Shown: positions 30,741-37,930 of the stretch, in pieces
Layout of the letters: every line of letters starts with the position of its first letter
How positions within the stretch are numbered: position 1 is the first letter of the stretch
Origin: Actinotalea sp. C106
Lineage (GTDB): Bacteria > Actinomycetota > Actinomycetes > Actinomycetales > Cellulomonadaceae
Reading direction: 5' to 3'
Assembly: GCF_023630195.1 (NCBI RefSeq)
Contig: NZ_JALPKN010000003.1
Location: forward strand, 1 to 38,478
DNA: 38,478 nucleotides
The notes under the pieces: generated by a model
Seen by the model: the letters and a program-made list of their open reading frames with translations, nothing else
Told to the model about the DNA's origin: nothing
Database searches by the model: none
Position numbers and translations under genes: made by a program

Positions 30741-31167
30741 TTCAAGTGCCGCGATGCGACCCCCAACGACGACGCGGACTTGCAGACGATCGTCCCATGG
30801 TCCAGTCGCCGCGTCTCACCTCTTGGTGCTCAGCCAAGATTCGAGCATCCCGCCTACCTCGTTTCGGCCTGCTCCGGGTCCGCTGGCTCAGTGGAACTCC
30901 CGAAACCCGCGTCGCGGAACGCGGGCCTTCGGACGCCAGTAGGGGTGCCCTGGTTCGCTCAGGGCGCTAACGAGACCGCCGCTGGGGCAGCTGTCTGGGG
31001 TTCCTGGGGTGGTCGCGCGCGGGTTCACGATCCGCTTCTCCGGCGGAGGACACCCGTTGAAATGTCGCTTCCCGCAGGTGTCGTATCGCCGGGTGTTGTC
31101 GGTCCTGCCGGCTAACGTCGACCTTGATCGGAGCAGCGCCGCGCGGCTCCCGAAGGGAGAGCAGCCG
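30741..31167. other. 427 bp without a supported gene, upstream of the integrase
   Basis: Long frames here carry no motifs and overlap both neighbours in unlikely ways. The integrase frame is open to 31009, but that part is not like known integrases. Promoters for the integrase must be here, but I cannot place them. Confidence 0.4.
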
Positions 31168-32253
31168 ATGACTTCCGAGGTGACTATCCTCGACAAGCTG
31201 CCCGCTGACGACGTCGAGCTCGTCGAGAGCCTGCCCGTCCTGACGGACCGGCAGAAGGAGCTCATCACCGAGGCGCTCGAGCGGCGGGTCGCGTCCGGCA
31301 CGTTCAAGTCGTACTCGTCGTCGTGGCGTACGTGGGTGGCGTGGTGTGCGGACCCGACCCAGCACCCTGACGGGCAGCCGCACGTCCCGCTGCCGGCGCA
31401 CCCGCTGTCGGTCAGTGCGTGGGTGTCCGAACGCGCCGACGATGGCCTGTCCGTCTCGACCCTGACGAAGGACCTCGCGGCGATCCGGTTCTTCCACGAG
31501 CAGGTCGACCTCGACGACCCCACCTCTAACCGCGGCGTGCGGATGGTCATGGCCGGGTTGCGGCGTCGCGCCGTCGAGGAAGCCAAGCCGACGAAGAAGG
31601 CACACGCGATCACGACGAACGAGGTCCGCCGAATCGTCGCCAAGGAACGCATCGACCGCCGCACCCTGCGCGGCAAGCGCGACGTCGCGATCATCCTGCT
31701 CGGCTTCGCGGCCGCGCTGCGACGGTCCGAGCTCGCCGACCTCCACGTGAACGACGTCGAGTTCAAGGGCTCCGATGCGCTCATCACTCTTCGCAAGAGC
31801 AAGGGGCAGCGGACAGCCAAGACCAAGAAGGTGATCGTCGGGATCACCGCCGGCCACGACCCGCAGACCGACCCCGTGCTCGCGCTGCGCCGGTGGATCA
31901 AGGCCGCCGGCATCTCCGGTGAGGACTTCCTCTTCCAGCGGATCGCGCCCGGCGCGAACTGGGTCACGATCCCGACCGGGGTCGACAAGGAGGGACGCCC
32001 ACGGGTCAACCGGATGACCGGTCAGGCGATCGCCGAGATCCTCATCGCCCGCGCCACCACAGCGGGCCTCGATGGCATCGGCATCACCGGGCACTCACTG
32101 CGTCGCGGTCACGCCACAGCCGCGGGCGAAGCTGGTGTCGACCCGGTGCGCCTCGCGCGCACCACCCGGCACAAGAATCTGGAGACCTTGGCCGAGTACA
32201 TCGAGCCCACCGCGGTGCTCGGTGACACCACAGCAAGGGAGCTCGGGCTGTGA
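31168..32253 (+). CDS. tyrosine recombinase / integrase
   Basis: The 361-residue enzyme cuts and rejoins DNA at attachment sites. The N-terminal SAM-like core-binding domain spans about 25-135 (FKSYSSSWRTWVAWC, LSVSTLTKDLAAIRFFHEQV). The catalytic domain holds R185 in AALRRSELADL, a basic beta turn KSKGQRTAKTKK, H309 and R312 in GHSLRRGHAT, H335 in RTTRHKN and the nucleophile Y344 in AEYIE. All five main residues are present, so it should be active. GGGAGAG stands 7-10 bases before ATG 31168. It is 3.4 kb from the tRNA-Ser, with cargo genes between. Confidence 0.9.
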   Translation: MTSEVTILDKLPADDVELVESLPVLTDRQKELITEALERRVASGTFKSYSSSWRTWVAWCADPTQHPDGQPHVPLPAHPLSVSAWVSERADDGLSVSTLTKDLAAIRFFHEQVDLDDPTSNRGVRMVMAGLRRRAVEEAKPTKKAHAITTNEVRRIVAKERIDRRTLRGKRDVAIILLGFAAALRRSELADLHVNDVEFKGSDALITLRKSKGQRTAKTKKVIVGITAGHDPQTDPVLALRRWIKAAGISGEDFLFQRIAPGANWVTIPTGVDKEGRPRVNRMTGQAIAEILIARATTAGLDGIGITGHSLRRGHATAAGEAGVDPVRLARTTRHKNLETLAEYIEPTAVLGDTTARELGL

Positions 32254-32348
32254 GAAAGCTCCCGCCCACCGGGGGATCGACCTCACCTAGTAGACGCGGC
32301 CGGAGCAGAGGCCACTGAGAACGTCCAAACCACGTAGGCCCCCTGAGG

Positions 32349-32371
32349 CCCGTCACCACCACGGTGGCGGG
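32349..32371. terminator. bidirectional hairpin between integrase and the next gene
   Basis: CCCGTCACC (32349-32357) pairs with GGTGGCGGG (32363-32371) with one G:T pair and a 5-base loop, in the 143-bp gap between convergent genes. Confidence 0.6.
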
Positions 32372-32396
32372 CATGGAGGCGTCGACCTAGGTGACG

Positions 32397-33104
32397 TCAG
32401 GGACCGGTGTCCTCGGACAGCCACGTCAGGGACCGGTCGGCCTCCTCGACGCTCATCAGCGGTTCATCCCGCTCTGGTGCTCGCTGCGGACGGGCTGCTT
32501 CGCCCGCAGAAGGGGTGGCCTCGCGCCGGGCGTCCTCGGCCTTCCACGCCGCAAGCACCTGGGCGCGCTCGGAATCGCCCAGCAGGCCGGCGAAGGGCGA
32601 GTTCTGCCGCAGGTCGCGCCCCCGCTCGCCCGGGTCTGTGAGGGCCAGGAGCAGATCCTCGAGCGGGCCGTCGAGGAGTTCCTCCCAGGCGTCGAAGTCG
32701 CGGTGCGGGCCGTGGGCCTCGTGGACCCGACGCATACGCTCGAGGTTCCGTCGCGCGAGCTCCCGCGCCGCAGCTGGATCAGCCGCCACCTTGCCCGCCA
32801 CGGCCACGTTCAGCACAAGGCTCCGACGCTGATCGCGGGTCCACCCGGCCGTGGTCGGCAGCGCGCCACGCACGACCGCGAGAGCCTCGGCGGCGTCCGG
32901 TTCGGCGTTCAGGTCCTCGTCGCGCAGCGCGGCGGCGTCCGCGCGCGCTTGGTCGAGCCAGAGTTCCTGCGGGTGCCTGACTCGTGCGGGCGTTCCTGGT
33001 GGCGCCGCGGGGCGCGGCACGACCTCGCCGGTCTCCGAGAGGCCGGCGTAACCGCCGCGCGCTGGTGCAATCCACCTGCGGTGTTCGGGGCGCGCGTCGC
33101 TCAC
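32397..33104 (-). CDS. hypothetical protein with N-terminal WIAPARGGYAGL motif (235 aa)
   Basis: GTG 33104 follows AGGAGG by eight bases, a strong start. The N-terminus MSDARPEHRRWIAPARGGYA then GLSETGEVVPRPAAPPG carries the same 12-residue motif as the 59-residue protein at 15450. The remainder is a soluble helical domain (LWLDQARADAAALRDEDLNA, ARRNLERMRRVHEAHGPHRD, FDAWEELLDGPLEDLLLALT) ending in an acidic, Pro-rich stretch. No family recognised. It follows the integrase tail to tail and is the last of three minus-strand cargo genes. Confidence 0.65.
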   Translation of the reverse strand: MSDARPEHRRWIAPARGGYAGLSETGEVVPRPAAPPGTPARVRHPQELWLDQARADAAALRDEDLNAEPDAAEALAVVRGALPTTAGWTRDQRRSLVLNVAVAGKVAADPAAARELARRNLERMRRVHEAHGPHRDFDAWEELLDGPLEDLLLALTDPGERGRDLRQNSPFAGLLGDSERAQVLAAWKAEDARREATPSAGEAARPQRAPERDEPLMSVEEADRSLTWLSEDTGP

Positions 33105-33186
33105 TCCGGCACCTCCTGCCTCGTCTGTCGGCGGTCTGCGTCCATTGTCGCCGTGGGGAGTCCCGTGCCGGAAGTGCCTGCAAGGC

Positions 33187-33810
33187 TCAGGGGGTCGGCC
33201 ATCCCGGTGTCACTGGGTCGATCCGTCCAGAGGCGAGGTCAGCCCACGCCTGGTCGAAGGTCGAGGGGTCTGGGTACCCGGACCCGTTCACATCCTCGCC
33301 GAGAAGGTCGACCATCGCGTCCCACGACAGCTGGTGACCGGGCGCGTCCAGGAGTGCGCGCGTCAGAGTGAGCAGCGCATCGAACCAGTCACGCACGAGG
33401 GCGATCGCGACTGCCTCGGCGGCGTTCGGGTCCGCGCCCGGCGCGAGGGACGCCCAATCGACAGGCTCACCTGAGGCTGTCATGACCCACCGGTACTCGT
33501 GAGCGTCGTCCAGAAGCGCCTCCACGAGCTCGCCCGCGGCCGCCGATCCCGCCAGGCGCTCCACCGCGTTCTCCGACCCACGAACGCCCGCGCCCAGCGT
33601 GAGCGGCTGGGGGGACGACTGCGTGTTCTCCACGGTGACACCCATGCCACCCATGCCGAGCGCAGCTCGCACGAGCACCCGGCCTGCTTCCCACGCCGTG
33701 TTGATCACGTGGTCCGGCACGGTGTCCGGGTCGGCGGGGTCGTAGCCGGGCAGGTGTGGCTTGAGGTGCTGGAGGGCGAGGGCACGGTTCGAGATCACGC
33801 CGGGTCCCAT
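33187..33810 (-). CDS. hypothetical protein (207 aa)
   Basis: No family recognised. The product begins MGPGVISNRALALQHLKPHL and has a Gly/Met-rich turn (ALGMGGMGVTV), a helical Ala/Glu part (AAGELVEALLDDAHEYRWVM, EAVAIALVRDWFDALLTLTR) and a Pro-rich end. It lacks signal peptide and membrane helices. It stands 46 bases after the preceding gene and 82 before the next, likely in one transcript. Confidence 0.55.
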   Translation of the reverse strand: MGPGVISNRALALQHLKPHLPGYDPADPDTVPDHVINTAWEAGRVLVRAALGMGGMGVTVENTQSSPQPLTLGAGVRGSENAVERLAGSAAAGELVEALLDDAHEYRWVMTASGEPVDWASLAPGADPNAAEAVAIALVRDWFDALLTLTRALLDAPGHQLSWDAMVDLLGEDVNGSGYPDPSTFDQAWADLASGRIDPVTPGWPTP

Positions 33811-33856
33811 CGGCAGGCTGGCGTGACGTTGTAGTGGAACACCGGGTTCTCGAGGG

Positions 33857-34522
33857 TCAGCTGGGACCGCCTCCGTCGCGCGCCTGCCGCTCGGTGTAGG
33901 CCCGCGCGGCCAGTGCCTGGGTGAGCAGGATTTCGGGTGGCGTGTTCGGGTCGCCAGCTACATAGGTCGTGGCGGTGTCGAAGTTGAAGTGCTCGAACTG
34001 GCGCTCGATGTCTCCGTGACTAGCGGGGGTTGCTCGGCGCGCTGGCAGTGCCCCGACCGCGCTGAGAAGGTCCCGTACCACTTGCGTGAGGTCATCGGCT
34101 TGGACGCGGAGTGCGTCCTCGCCTTGTGCGGGGTGGTCCTCGACCTCGAGGAGGACGCGCTGCGCTCCGCGGATGGCGTCGGGCCCGCGCACCGTGAGGC
34201 GGACGAGTGGCCCGTCGGCGGGGGCATCGACGGTGCCGTCGCCCCGGCCGACGCGACCGGTCTTGGTGTTCACCGTGATGACGGCGGCGTCCTTGCCGGC
34301 CGCGACGACCTCGATGAGCTCTTCCGGAAGGGCGGCCTTGACCGCAGCGTGCACCGCGGCGAGGGCAGGGTCCGCGACGTGGTCGACGTCGAGGATGACC
34401 AGCGCGCCCCGGTCGGGGGTCGGGGAGATGAGCCGCACGGTCGTCGCTCCCGCGTGCGCTGCTGCTTCGGTGATCGCTGGGAGGTGTCTAAGGACGGTGT
34501 CGCGCCACTCGGTGGGGTCCAT
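33857..34522 (-). CDS. hypothetical protein (221 aa)
   Basis: No family recognised. ATG 34522 opens MDPTEWRDTVLRHLPAITEA with an alternating beta/alpha domain (TTVRLISPTPDRGALVILDV, LIEVVAAGKDAAVITVNTKT, GPLVRLTVRGPDAIRGAQRV) and ends in a helical tail (ILLTQALAARAYTERQARDG). The mix of strands and helices suggests a compact globular enzyme or binding domain. It heads the minus-strand cargo group and diverges from the gene at 34645 across a palindromic promoter region. Confidence 0.55.
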   Translation of the reverse strand: MDPTEWRDTVLRHLPAITEAAAHAGATTVRLISPTPDRGALVILDVDHVADPALAAVHAAVKAALPEELIEVVAAGKDAAVITVNTKTGRVGRGDGTVDAPADGPLVRLTVRGPDAIRGAQRVLLEVEDHPAQGEDALRVQADDLTQVVRDLLSAVGALPARRATPASHGDIERQFEHFNFDTATTYVAGDPNTPPEILLTQALAARAYTERQARDGGGPS

Positions 34523-34572
34523 CTGCTCATGGTGCCACCACCCGGTGACGGGTATAAGTGCAGGTCAGGCGG

Positions 34573-34590
34573 CACGCTAGCGTGCTAGCG
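34573..34590. promoter_or_regulatory. palindrome CACGCTAGCGTG in a divergent promoter region
   Basis: CACGCTAGCGTG (34573-34584) is a perfect 12-bp palindrome. GCTAGCG is then repeated directly eight bases on (34577-34583 and 34585-34590 plus one). It sits between the divergent genes starting at 34522 and 34645 and could be a shared operator. Confidence 0.45.
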
Positions 34591-34644
34591 GTACTGCTGT
34601 GGAGCGTCTCGGAGGGAGTAGCGTCCTTCGCTGTGGGGGACCGA

Positions 34645-35043
34645 ATGGGCGTCGCAGGCCCGATGACCTGCGTCGAGCTGGTCGCCGCCCTGACCGTCGA
34701 ACTCGAGCGTGACCCGGTCGACGCGGACTGGGCTCTCCGGCTCGTGGGCATGACCGTGGACGGCCTGCGTGACATCGCCCACCAGGGGGACACGGCATCT
34801 TGGGGGCTATTTGCCGCCGCTCCGGGCCTCGAGCGCCTACCGGTTACGTGGGCGACCTTGGTCGCGGGTGTCATCGGGCACCACGCGCGCATCTGGACTG
34901 GTGACGCACCGCCCTGGTGCGACATTGCACCACTCCCCACCCCGTGGGCGCCATGGCGTCCTGGCCGGGTCCCGCGCCGCCCCATCAAGGGCCTGCGTGA
35001 CCTCAACGTCCTCCTCGACGCCAGCTGGTTCGAGACGGTCTGA
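34645..35043 (+). CDS. hypothetical protein (132 aa)
   Basis: GGGGGA five bases before ATG 34645 supports this start; the frame is open further to 34558 through the palindrome. The product MGVAGPMTCVELVAALTVEL has helices (DADWALRLVGMTVDGLRDIA, ATLVAGVIGHHARIWTG) and a Trp/Pro-rich end (PPWCDIAPLPTPWAPWRPGR). No family recognised. Confidence 0.5.
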   Translation: MGVAGPMTCVELVAALTVELERDPVDADWALRLVGMTVDGLRDIAHQGDTASWGLFAAAPGLERLPVTWATLVAGVIGHHARIWTGDAPPWCDIAPLPTPWAPWRPGRVPRRPIKGLRDLNVLLDASWFETV

Positions 35044-35056
35044 CGGGCAGGCGCGG

Positions 35057-35212
35057 TCAGCCCTGGGCCGACGGCCGGAAGCTCTCGGCCGCCTTCGTGA
35101 CCGGGTCCACGGCCGGGCCATCCGGGTACGCCTCCAGGTACGCCGCCCGCGCGGACGCAGTGAGGCTCGCGGTGTCGTGGGCGCACACATCGCCTGGTCG
35201 TGGGTCACACAT
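35057..35212 (-). CDS. small hypothetical protein (51 aa)
   Basis: GGAAAGG nine bases before ATG 35212 supports a start. The product is MCDPRPGDVCAHDTASLTAS then ARAAYLEAYPDGPAVDP, with an N-terminal Cys/His group (C2, C10, H12) that may bind metal. The MC(D/R) start resembles that of the protein at 16575. No family recognised. Confidence 0.45.
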   Translation of the reverse strand: MCDPRPGDVCAHDTASLTASARAAYLEAYPDGPAVDPVTKAAESFRPSAQG

Positions 35213-35258
35213 GCGAGGGCCTTTCCGGGCGTTGACCTGTGGGTTCACTTGACAGTAC

Positions 35259-35558
35259 GTGCTGGGGCCCACGGGCGTGGGCGTCCCCGAAGGTCGCGGC
35301 CAAGTCCGCGAGGTCGGACTCAGCGCCGTGCGCGCGCATGACGGGCGCACCTCGTCGGAGCAGGCTTCGCTGCGTCACCGGAAGACGGTCCGGGCCGCGG
35401 CCTTCACAGGGCCAGCACTGGACGAGCTGCAGCAGTTGCGCGCTAGCCAGCTCGGCGGGGATCCCGCACTCAGGTGGCTCACCCGTCCGGGCTACCCACG
35501 GTCTCAGCGCGTGAGACTCGGGCGCGGCACAATGCAGCAGCGACCATCAGGCCGTTAG
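35259..35558 (+). CDS. possible small gene next to the attachment region
   Basis: A frame from GTG 35259 gives 99 residues, including SLRHRKTVRAAAFTGPALDE and LQQLRASQLGGDPALRWLTR. The second half has a helix rich in charged residues and looks protein-like; the first half is Gly/Val-rich and weak. Its stop lies within the first CGTTAGCCA repeat. It may be a fragment cut by integration. Confidence 0.3.
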   Translation: MLGPTGVGVPEGRGQVREVGLSAVRAHDGRTSSEQASLRHRKTVRAAAFTGPALDELQQLRASQLGGDPALRWLTRPGYPRSQRVRLGRGTMQQRPSGR

Positions 35559-35584
35559 CCACCTCGTTAGCCAAACGTTAGCCA
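35553..35584. repeat. three direct repeats CGTTAGCCA near the tRNA
   Basis: CGTTAGCCA occurs at 35553-35561, 35565-35573 and 35576-35584, spaced 12 and 11 bases apart, about one DNA turn each. Such phased short repeats 90-120 bases from a tRNA 3' end are typical arm-type sites for integrase or binding sites for excisionase. Confidence 0.65.
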
Positions 35585-35590
35585 TCCGCT

Positions 35591-35612
35591 ACCGAGTGAC
35601 GCCGGTCACGGT
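35591..35612. promoter_or_regulatory. imperfect palindrome between arm repeats and tRNA-Ser
   Basis: ACCGAGTGAC...GTCACGGT forms an 8-bp imperfect inverted repeat around GCCG. It may be part of the attachment region or a weak terminator for the tRNA transcript. Confidence 0.35.
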
Positions 35613-35675
35613 ATAGACAGGACAAACAGTCCTAGGCAACCTCTGTCGCCTCTGACCTGCACATTCATCCCGGTG

Positions 35676-35765
35676 CGGAGGGCAAGGGATTCGAACCCTT
35701 GAGCACGGGGTCACCGCACTAACGGTTTTCAAGACCGTCGCTTTCGGCCGCTCAGCCAGCCCTCC
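35676..35765 (-). tRNA. tRNA-Ser (anticodon TGA)
   Basis: The minus strand reads GGAGGGC at the 5' end (35765), pairing with GCCCTCC near the 3' end (35677-35683) plus discriminator G at 35676. The anticodon arm is CGGTCTTGAAAACCG with the loop CTTGAAA, giving anticodon TGA. A long variable arm and the T-loop GGTTCGAATCC are present, as expected for serine tRNA. CCA is not encoded. The 3' end points to the accessory region, which is the usual side for integration of tRNA-targeting elements. Confidence 0.95.
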
Positions 35766-35879
35766 CGGACCCGGCCCTCGCGGACCGCGCCCCGCCGTCC
35801 GAGGACGGCGCGCCCATTGTGCCAGGCGCGAGCGTCAGACCTCCCACCAGGGAGGACCTCGGGCCCCTCGGCAGAGCCG

Positions 35880-36290
35880 TCAGGCGTCCCACCAGCCGGC
35901 GGCCCGCCCGGGCGAGACCACCTCGAGCCCGTAGATGGCCGCGACCCGGGCGAAGAGCGGGTCGTAGGTCGCGACGCGGTCGATCTCGGGGTGCGCGACG
36001 GCGACCCCGAGCTCCATCGCACGGAAGGGGCTCAGCACCGAGGCGGCCATGGCGGCGGCTTCGAGGGACTGGTCGAAGAAGCGCACCACCTCGATGGTGG
36101 TGGCGACCTCGTGGGCCTTGGCCCGGGCGACGGCGTCGAGCCCGTCGGCGGCCCGGCTCAGGTCGGTGAGCCCCACGGGGGAGGTCACCAGATCGGCGGC
36201 GTGCTCGTGGGACCACCGCATCCACGAGGCCGACTCGGGCCCCGGGACCAACGACCGGCTCAGGGCCGTGCCGTCGGCGTAGATCAACAT
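35880..36290 (-). CDS. PIN-like (VapC-type) domain protein (136 aa)
   Basis: The product MLIYADGTALSRSLVPGPES starts like a VapC toxin (D6 in the first strand, then TALS). VGLTDLSRAADGLDAVAR follows in the second acidic region, and VATYDPLFARVAAIYGLEVV (D109) then SPG at the end matches the PIN C-terminus. The central DALHLA motif is replaced by FRAMELGVAVA, so one acidic residue may be displaced. No antitoxin gene lies beside it. It is on the core side of the tRNA and may be a domesticated PIN protein. Confidence 0.55.
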   Translation of the reverse strand: MLIYADGTALSRSLVPGPESASWMRWSHEHAADLVTSPVGLTDLSRAADGLDAVARAKAHEVATTIEVVRFFDQSLEAAAMAASVLSPFRAMELGVAVAHPEIDRVATYDPLFARVAAIYGLEVVSPGRAAGWWDA

Positions 36291-36348
36291 CAGGGTCCGT
36301 CCTGCTCAGGCGCGCGCTCGGGGTCGGTCACGAGCCTAGTCAGGAGAC

Positions 36349-36389
36349 GACGACGGCGGTGCGGGCGTCACCTCCGCACCGCCGTCGTC
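36349..36389 (-). terminator. terminator of the conservon operon
   Basis: A perfect 16-bp stem (36349-36364 with 36374-36389) encloses a 9-base loop, right after the GTPase gene stop. Confidence 0.8.
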
Positions 36390-36397
36390 AGACCGGG

Positions 36398-37006
36398 TCA
36401 GCCGCGCAGGCGCTCCATGGCGAGCTGCACGAGCGAGATCAGCGTCTGCTTGGTCGCGGCCCGCGACCGCGCGTCGGTGTACATGACCGGCACGTGAGGC
36501 GGGATCGAGAGGGCCTCGCGGATGTCGTCCAGCTGGTGCCGGGCGACGCCGTCGAAGCAGTTGACCGCGACGACGAACGGGATGCCGCGGCTCTCGAAGT
36601 AGTCCACCGCCGGGAAGCACTGGTCGAGCCGCTCGGTGTCGACCAGCACCACGGCGCCGATCGCGCCACGCACCAGGTCGTCCCACATGAAGAGGAAGCG
36701 GTCCTGGCCCGGGGTGCCGAACAGGTAGAGCCACAGCGACCCGGGCAGGGCGATGCGACCGAAGTCCATGGCGACCGTGGTGGTCGTCTTGCGGTCGGTG
36801 ACGCCACCGGCGTCGTCGACCCCGACCGAGTGCTCGGTCATGGCGGCTTCGGTGTTGAGCGGCTCGATGTCAGAGATCGAGCCGATGAAGGTCGTCTTGC
36901 CGACGGCGAAGCCGCCGGCGACGACGATCTTGACGACGGTGGGGGCGGCACCCGCGCTGACCGGTCTGCGGTCGGCCACGGCGGCGTCAGAGGGCTGATA
37001 TGCCAT
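36398..37006 (-). CDS. conservon small GTPase (CvnD-like ATP/GTP-binding protein)
   Basis: Conservon GTPases act with a sensor kinase, a roadblock protein and a DUF742 protein at the membrane, much like eukaryotic G-protein switches. The product of 202 residues has the P-loop GGFAVGKTT (31-39), the switch region TTTTVAMDFG, G3 motif FGTPGQDRF (96-104) and G4-like NCFD (149-152). The last differs from NKxD as is normal in this family. The start MAYQPSD at 37006 overlaps the DUF742 gene by 20 bases, so translation is coupled. Confidence 0.9.
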   Translation of the reverse strand: MAYQPSDAAVADRRPVSAGAAPTVVKIVVAGGFAVGKTTFIGSISDIEPLNTEAAMTEHSVGVDDAGGVTDRKTTTTVAMDFGRIALPGSLWLYLFGTPGQDRFLFMWDDLVRGAIGAVVLVDTERLDQCFPAVDYFESRGIPFVVAVNCFDGVARHQLDDIREALSIPPHVPVMYTDARSRAATKQTLISLVQLAMERLRG

Positions 37007-37415
37007 TGAGAACACTCTCCAGCACGCTCAGGGACAGAGCGGGGGACTGGCCGGTGTGGACACTGACCGGCGTGGACGTGTGGACACGGAGGTGCTGGGA
37101 CTCAGCGAGATCCATGACCAGGACGCGGACGACACCGAGGGGCAGCCGCAGCATGGCGGACAGCTCGGCGACGGACACGAAGGTGTGGGCTGCGTGCTGG
37201 ATGATCGCGCGCTTCTCCGGGGGGAGCCCGTTGCTGGCCGCCCCGGGAAGCACCTCGACGAGGGCCTCGAGCGGCAGGTCGGAGTTGGCCGCGCGCACAC
37301 GACCCCCCGTGACCGCGTAGGGGCGGACGGTCCGTGCCTCGTACTCGACGCCGTCGTCGGGCCCCGGGTCGGCGTGCCGCCCCGGGGTCCCGAAGGTCTC
37401 CTCGATGTTGGTCAT
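36987..37415 (-). CDS. DUF742 family protein (CvnC-like)
   Basis: The third conservon gene. The 142-residue product has the DUF742 winged-helix pattern: VRPYAVTGGRVRAANSDLPL, EALVEVLPGAASNGLPPEKR, then FVSVAELSAMLRLPLGVVRV and LVMDLAESQHLRVH. These proteins bind DNA or partner proteins and transmit the kinase signal. The start lies seven bases after the roadblock gene stop. Confidence 0.9.
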   Translation of the reverse strand: MTNIEETFGTPGRHADPGPDDGVEYEARTVRPYAVTGGRVRAANSDLPLEALVEVLPGAASNGLPPEKRAIIQHAAHTFVSVAELSAMLRLPLGVVRVLVMDLAESQHLRVHTSTPVSVHTGQSPALSLSVLESVLNGISAL

Positions 37416-37422
37416 CGACGGA

Positions 37423-37872
37423 TCACCCGACCGAGGCTCGGACCGCGCCGTCGACCGGGAGGTTGCCCCGCATCTCGGTGACGAGCTGCGGGGTGAGGGT
37501 GGTCTCGGTGCGCGAGACCAGCATGGCCATCTCGTACCCGATGAGCCCGACGTCGCAGCTCGACTCGGCGACGACGGCGAGCACCGAGCCGTTGGAGACG
37601 CTCATGAGGAAGACGAAGAGCTCGTCCATCTCGATGATCGCCTGACGGACGTCACCGGCGTGCAGCTGACGGGCCGCCCCACGGGTGAGGCTCGACATAC
37701 CGGCGACGATGGCGGCCATCTGGTCGCCGCTGGTGCGGTCCAGGTTCTCCGACATCGCCATGAGAAGACCGTCGGCAGACACCACGAGCGTGTGCCGGGT
37801 ACCAGGGACGGTCCTCACGAAGTTGTCCAGGAGCCAGCCGAAGTTGGCTGCCTCTGAGCTGATCTCTGTCAC
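37423..37872 (-). CDS. roadblock/LC7 domain protein (CvnB-like)
   Basis: The 149-residue product is a roadblock/LC7 fold: LLDNFVRTVPGTRHTLVVSA, DGLLMAMSENLDRTSGDQMA, AIVAGMSSLTRGAARQLHAG and SVLAVVAESSCDVGLIGYEM. In conservons, roadblock proteins regulate the GTPase. GAGGAGGAAG stands a few bases before ATG 37872, a strong ribosome site. Confidence 0.9.
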   Translation of the reverse strand: MTEISSEAANFGWLLDNFVRTVPGTRHTLVVSADGLLMAMSENLDRTSGDQMAAIVAGMSSLTRGAARQLHAGDVRQAIIEMDELFVFLMSVSNGSVLAVVAESSCDVGLIGYEMAMLVSRTETTLTPQLVTEMRGNLPVDGAVRASVG

Positions 37873-37930
37873 GCTTCCTCCTCGAGGTTGCCGACTGCTT
37901 CAGACATGCGGCGGCTGGGTGTGCACGCGG

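Noticed and set aside
30888-32094. Two 370-residue minus-strand frames opposite the integrase
   Set aside because: The plus strand has an integrase with all catalytic residues; the opposite frames are shadows rich in Arg and Asp.
35816-36497. 226-residue plus-strand frame opposite the PIN-like gene and conservon terminator
   Set aside because: It crosses a strong hairpin terminator and is Gly/Arg/Asp-rich; the minus-strand genes explain the region.
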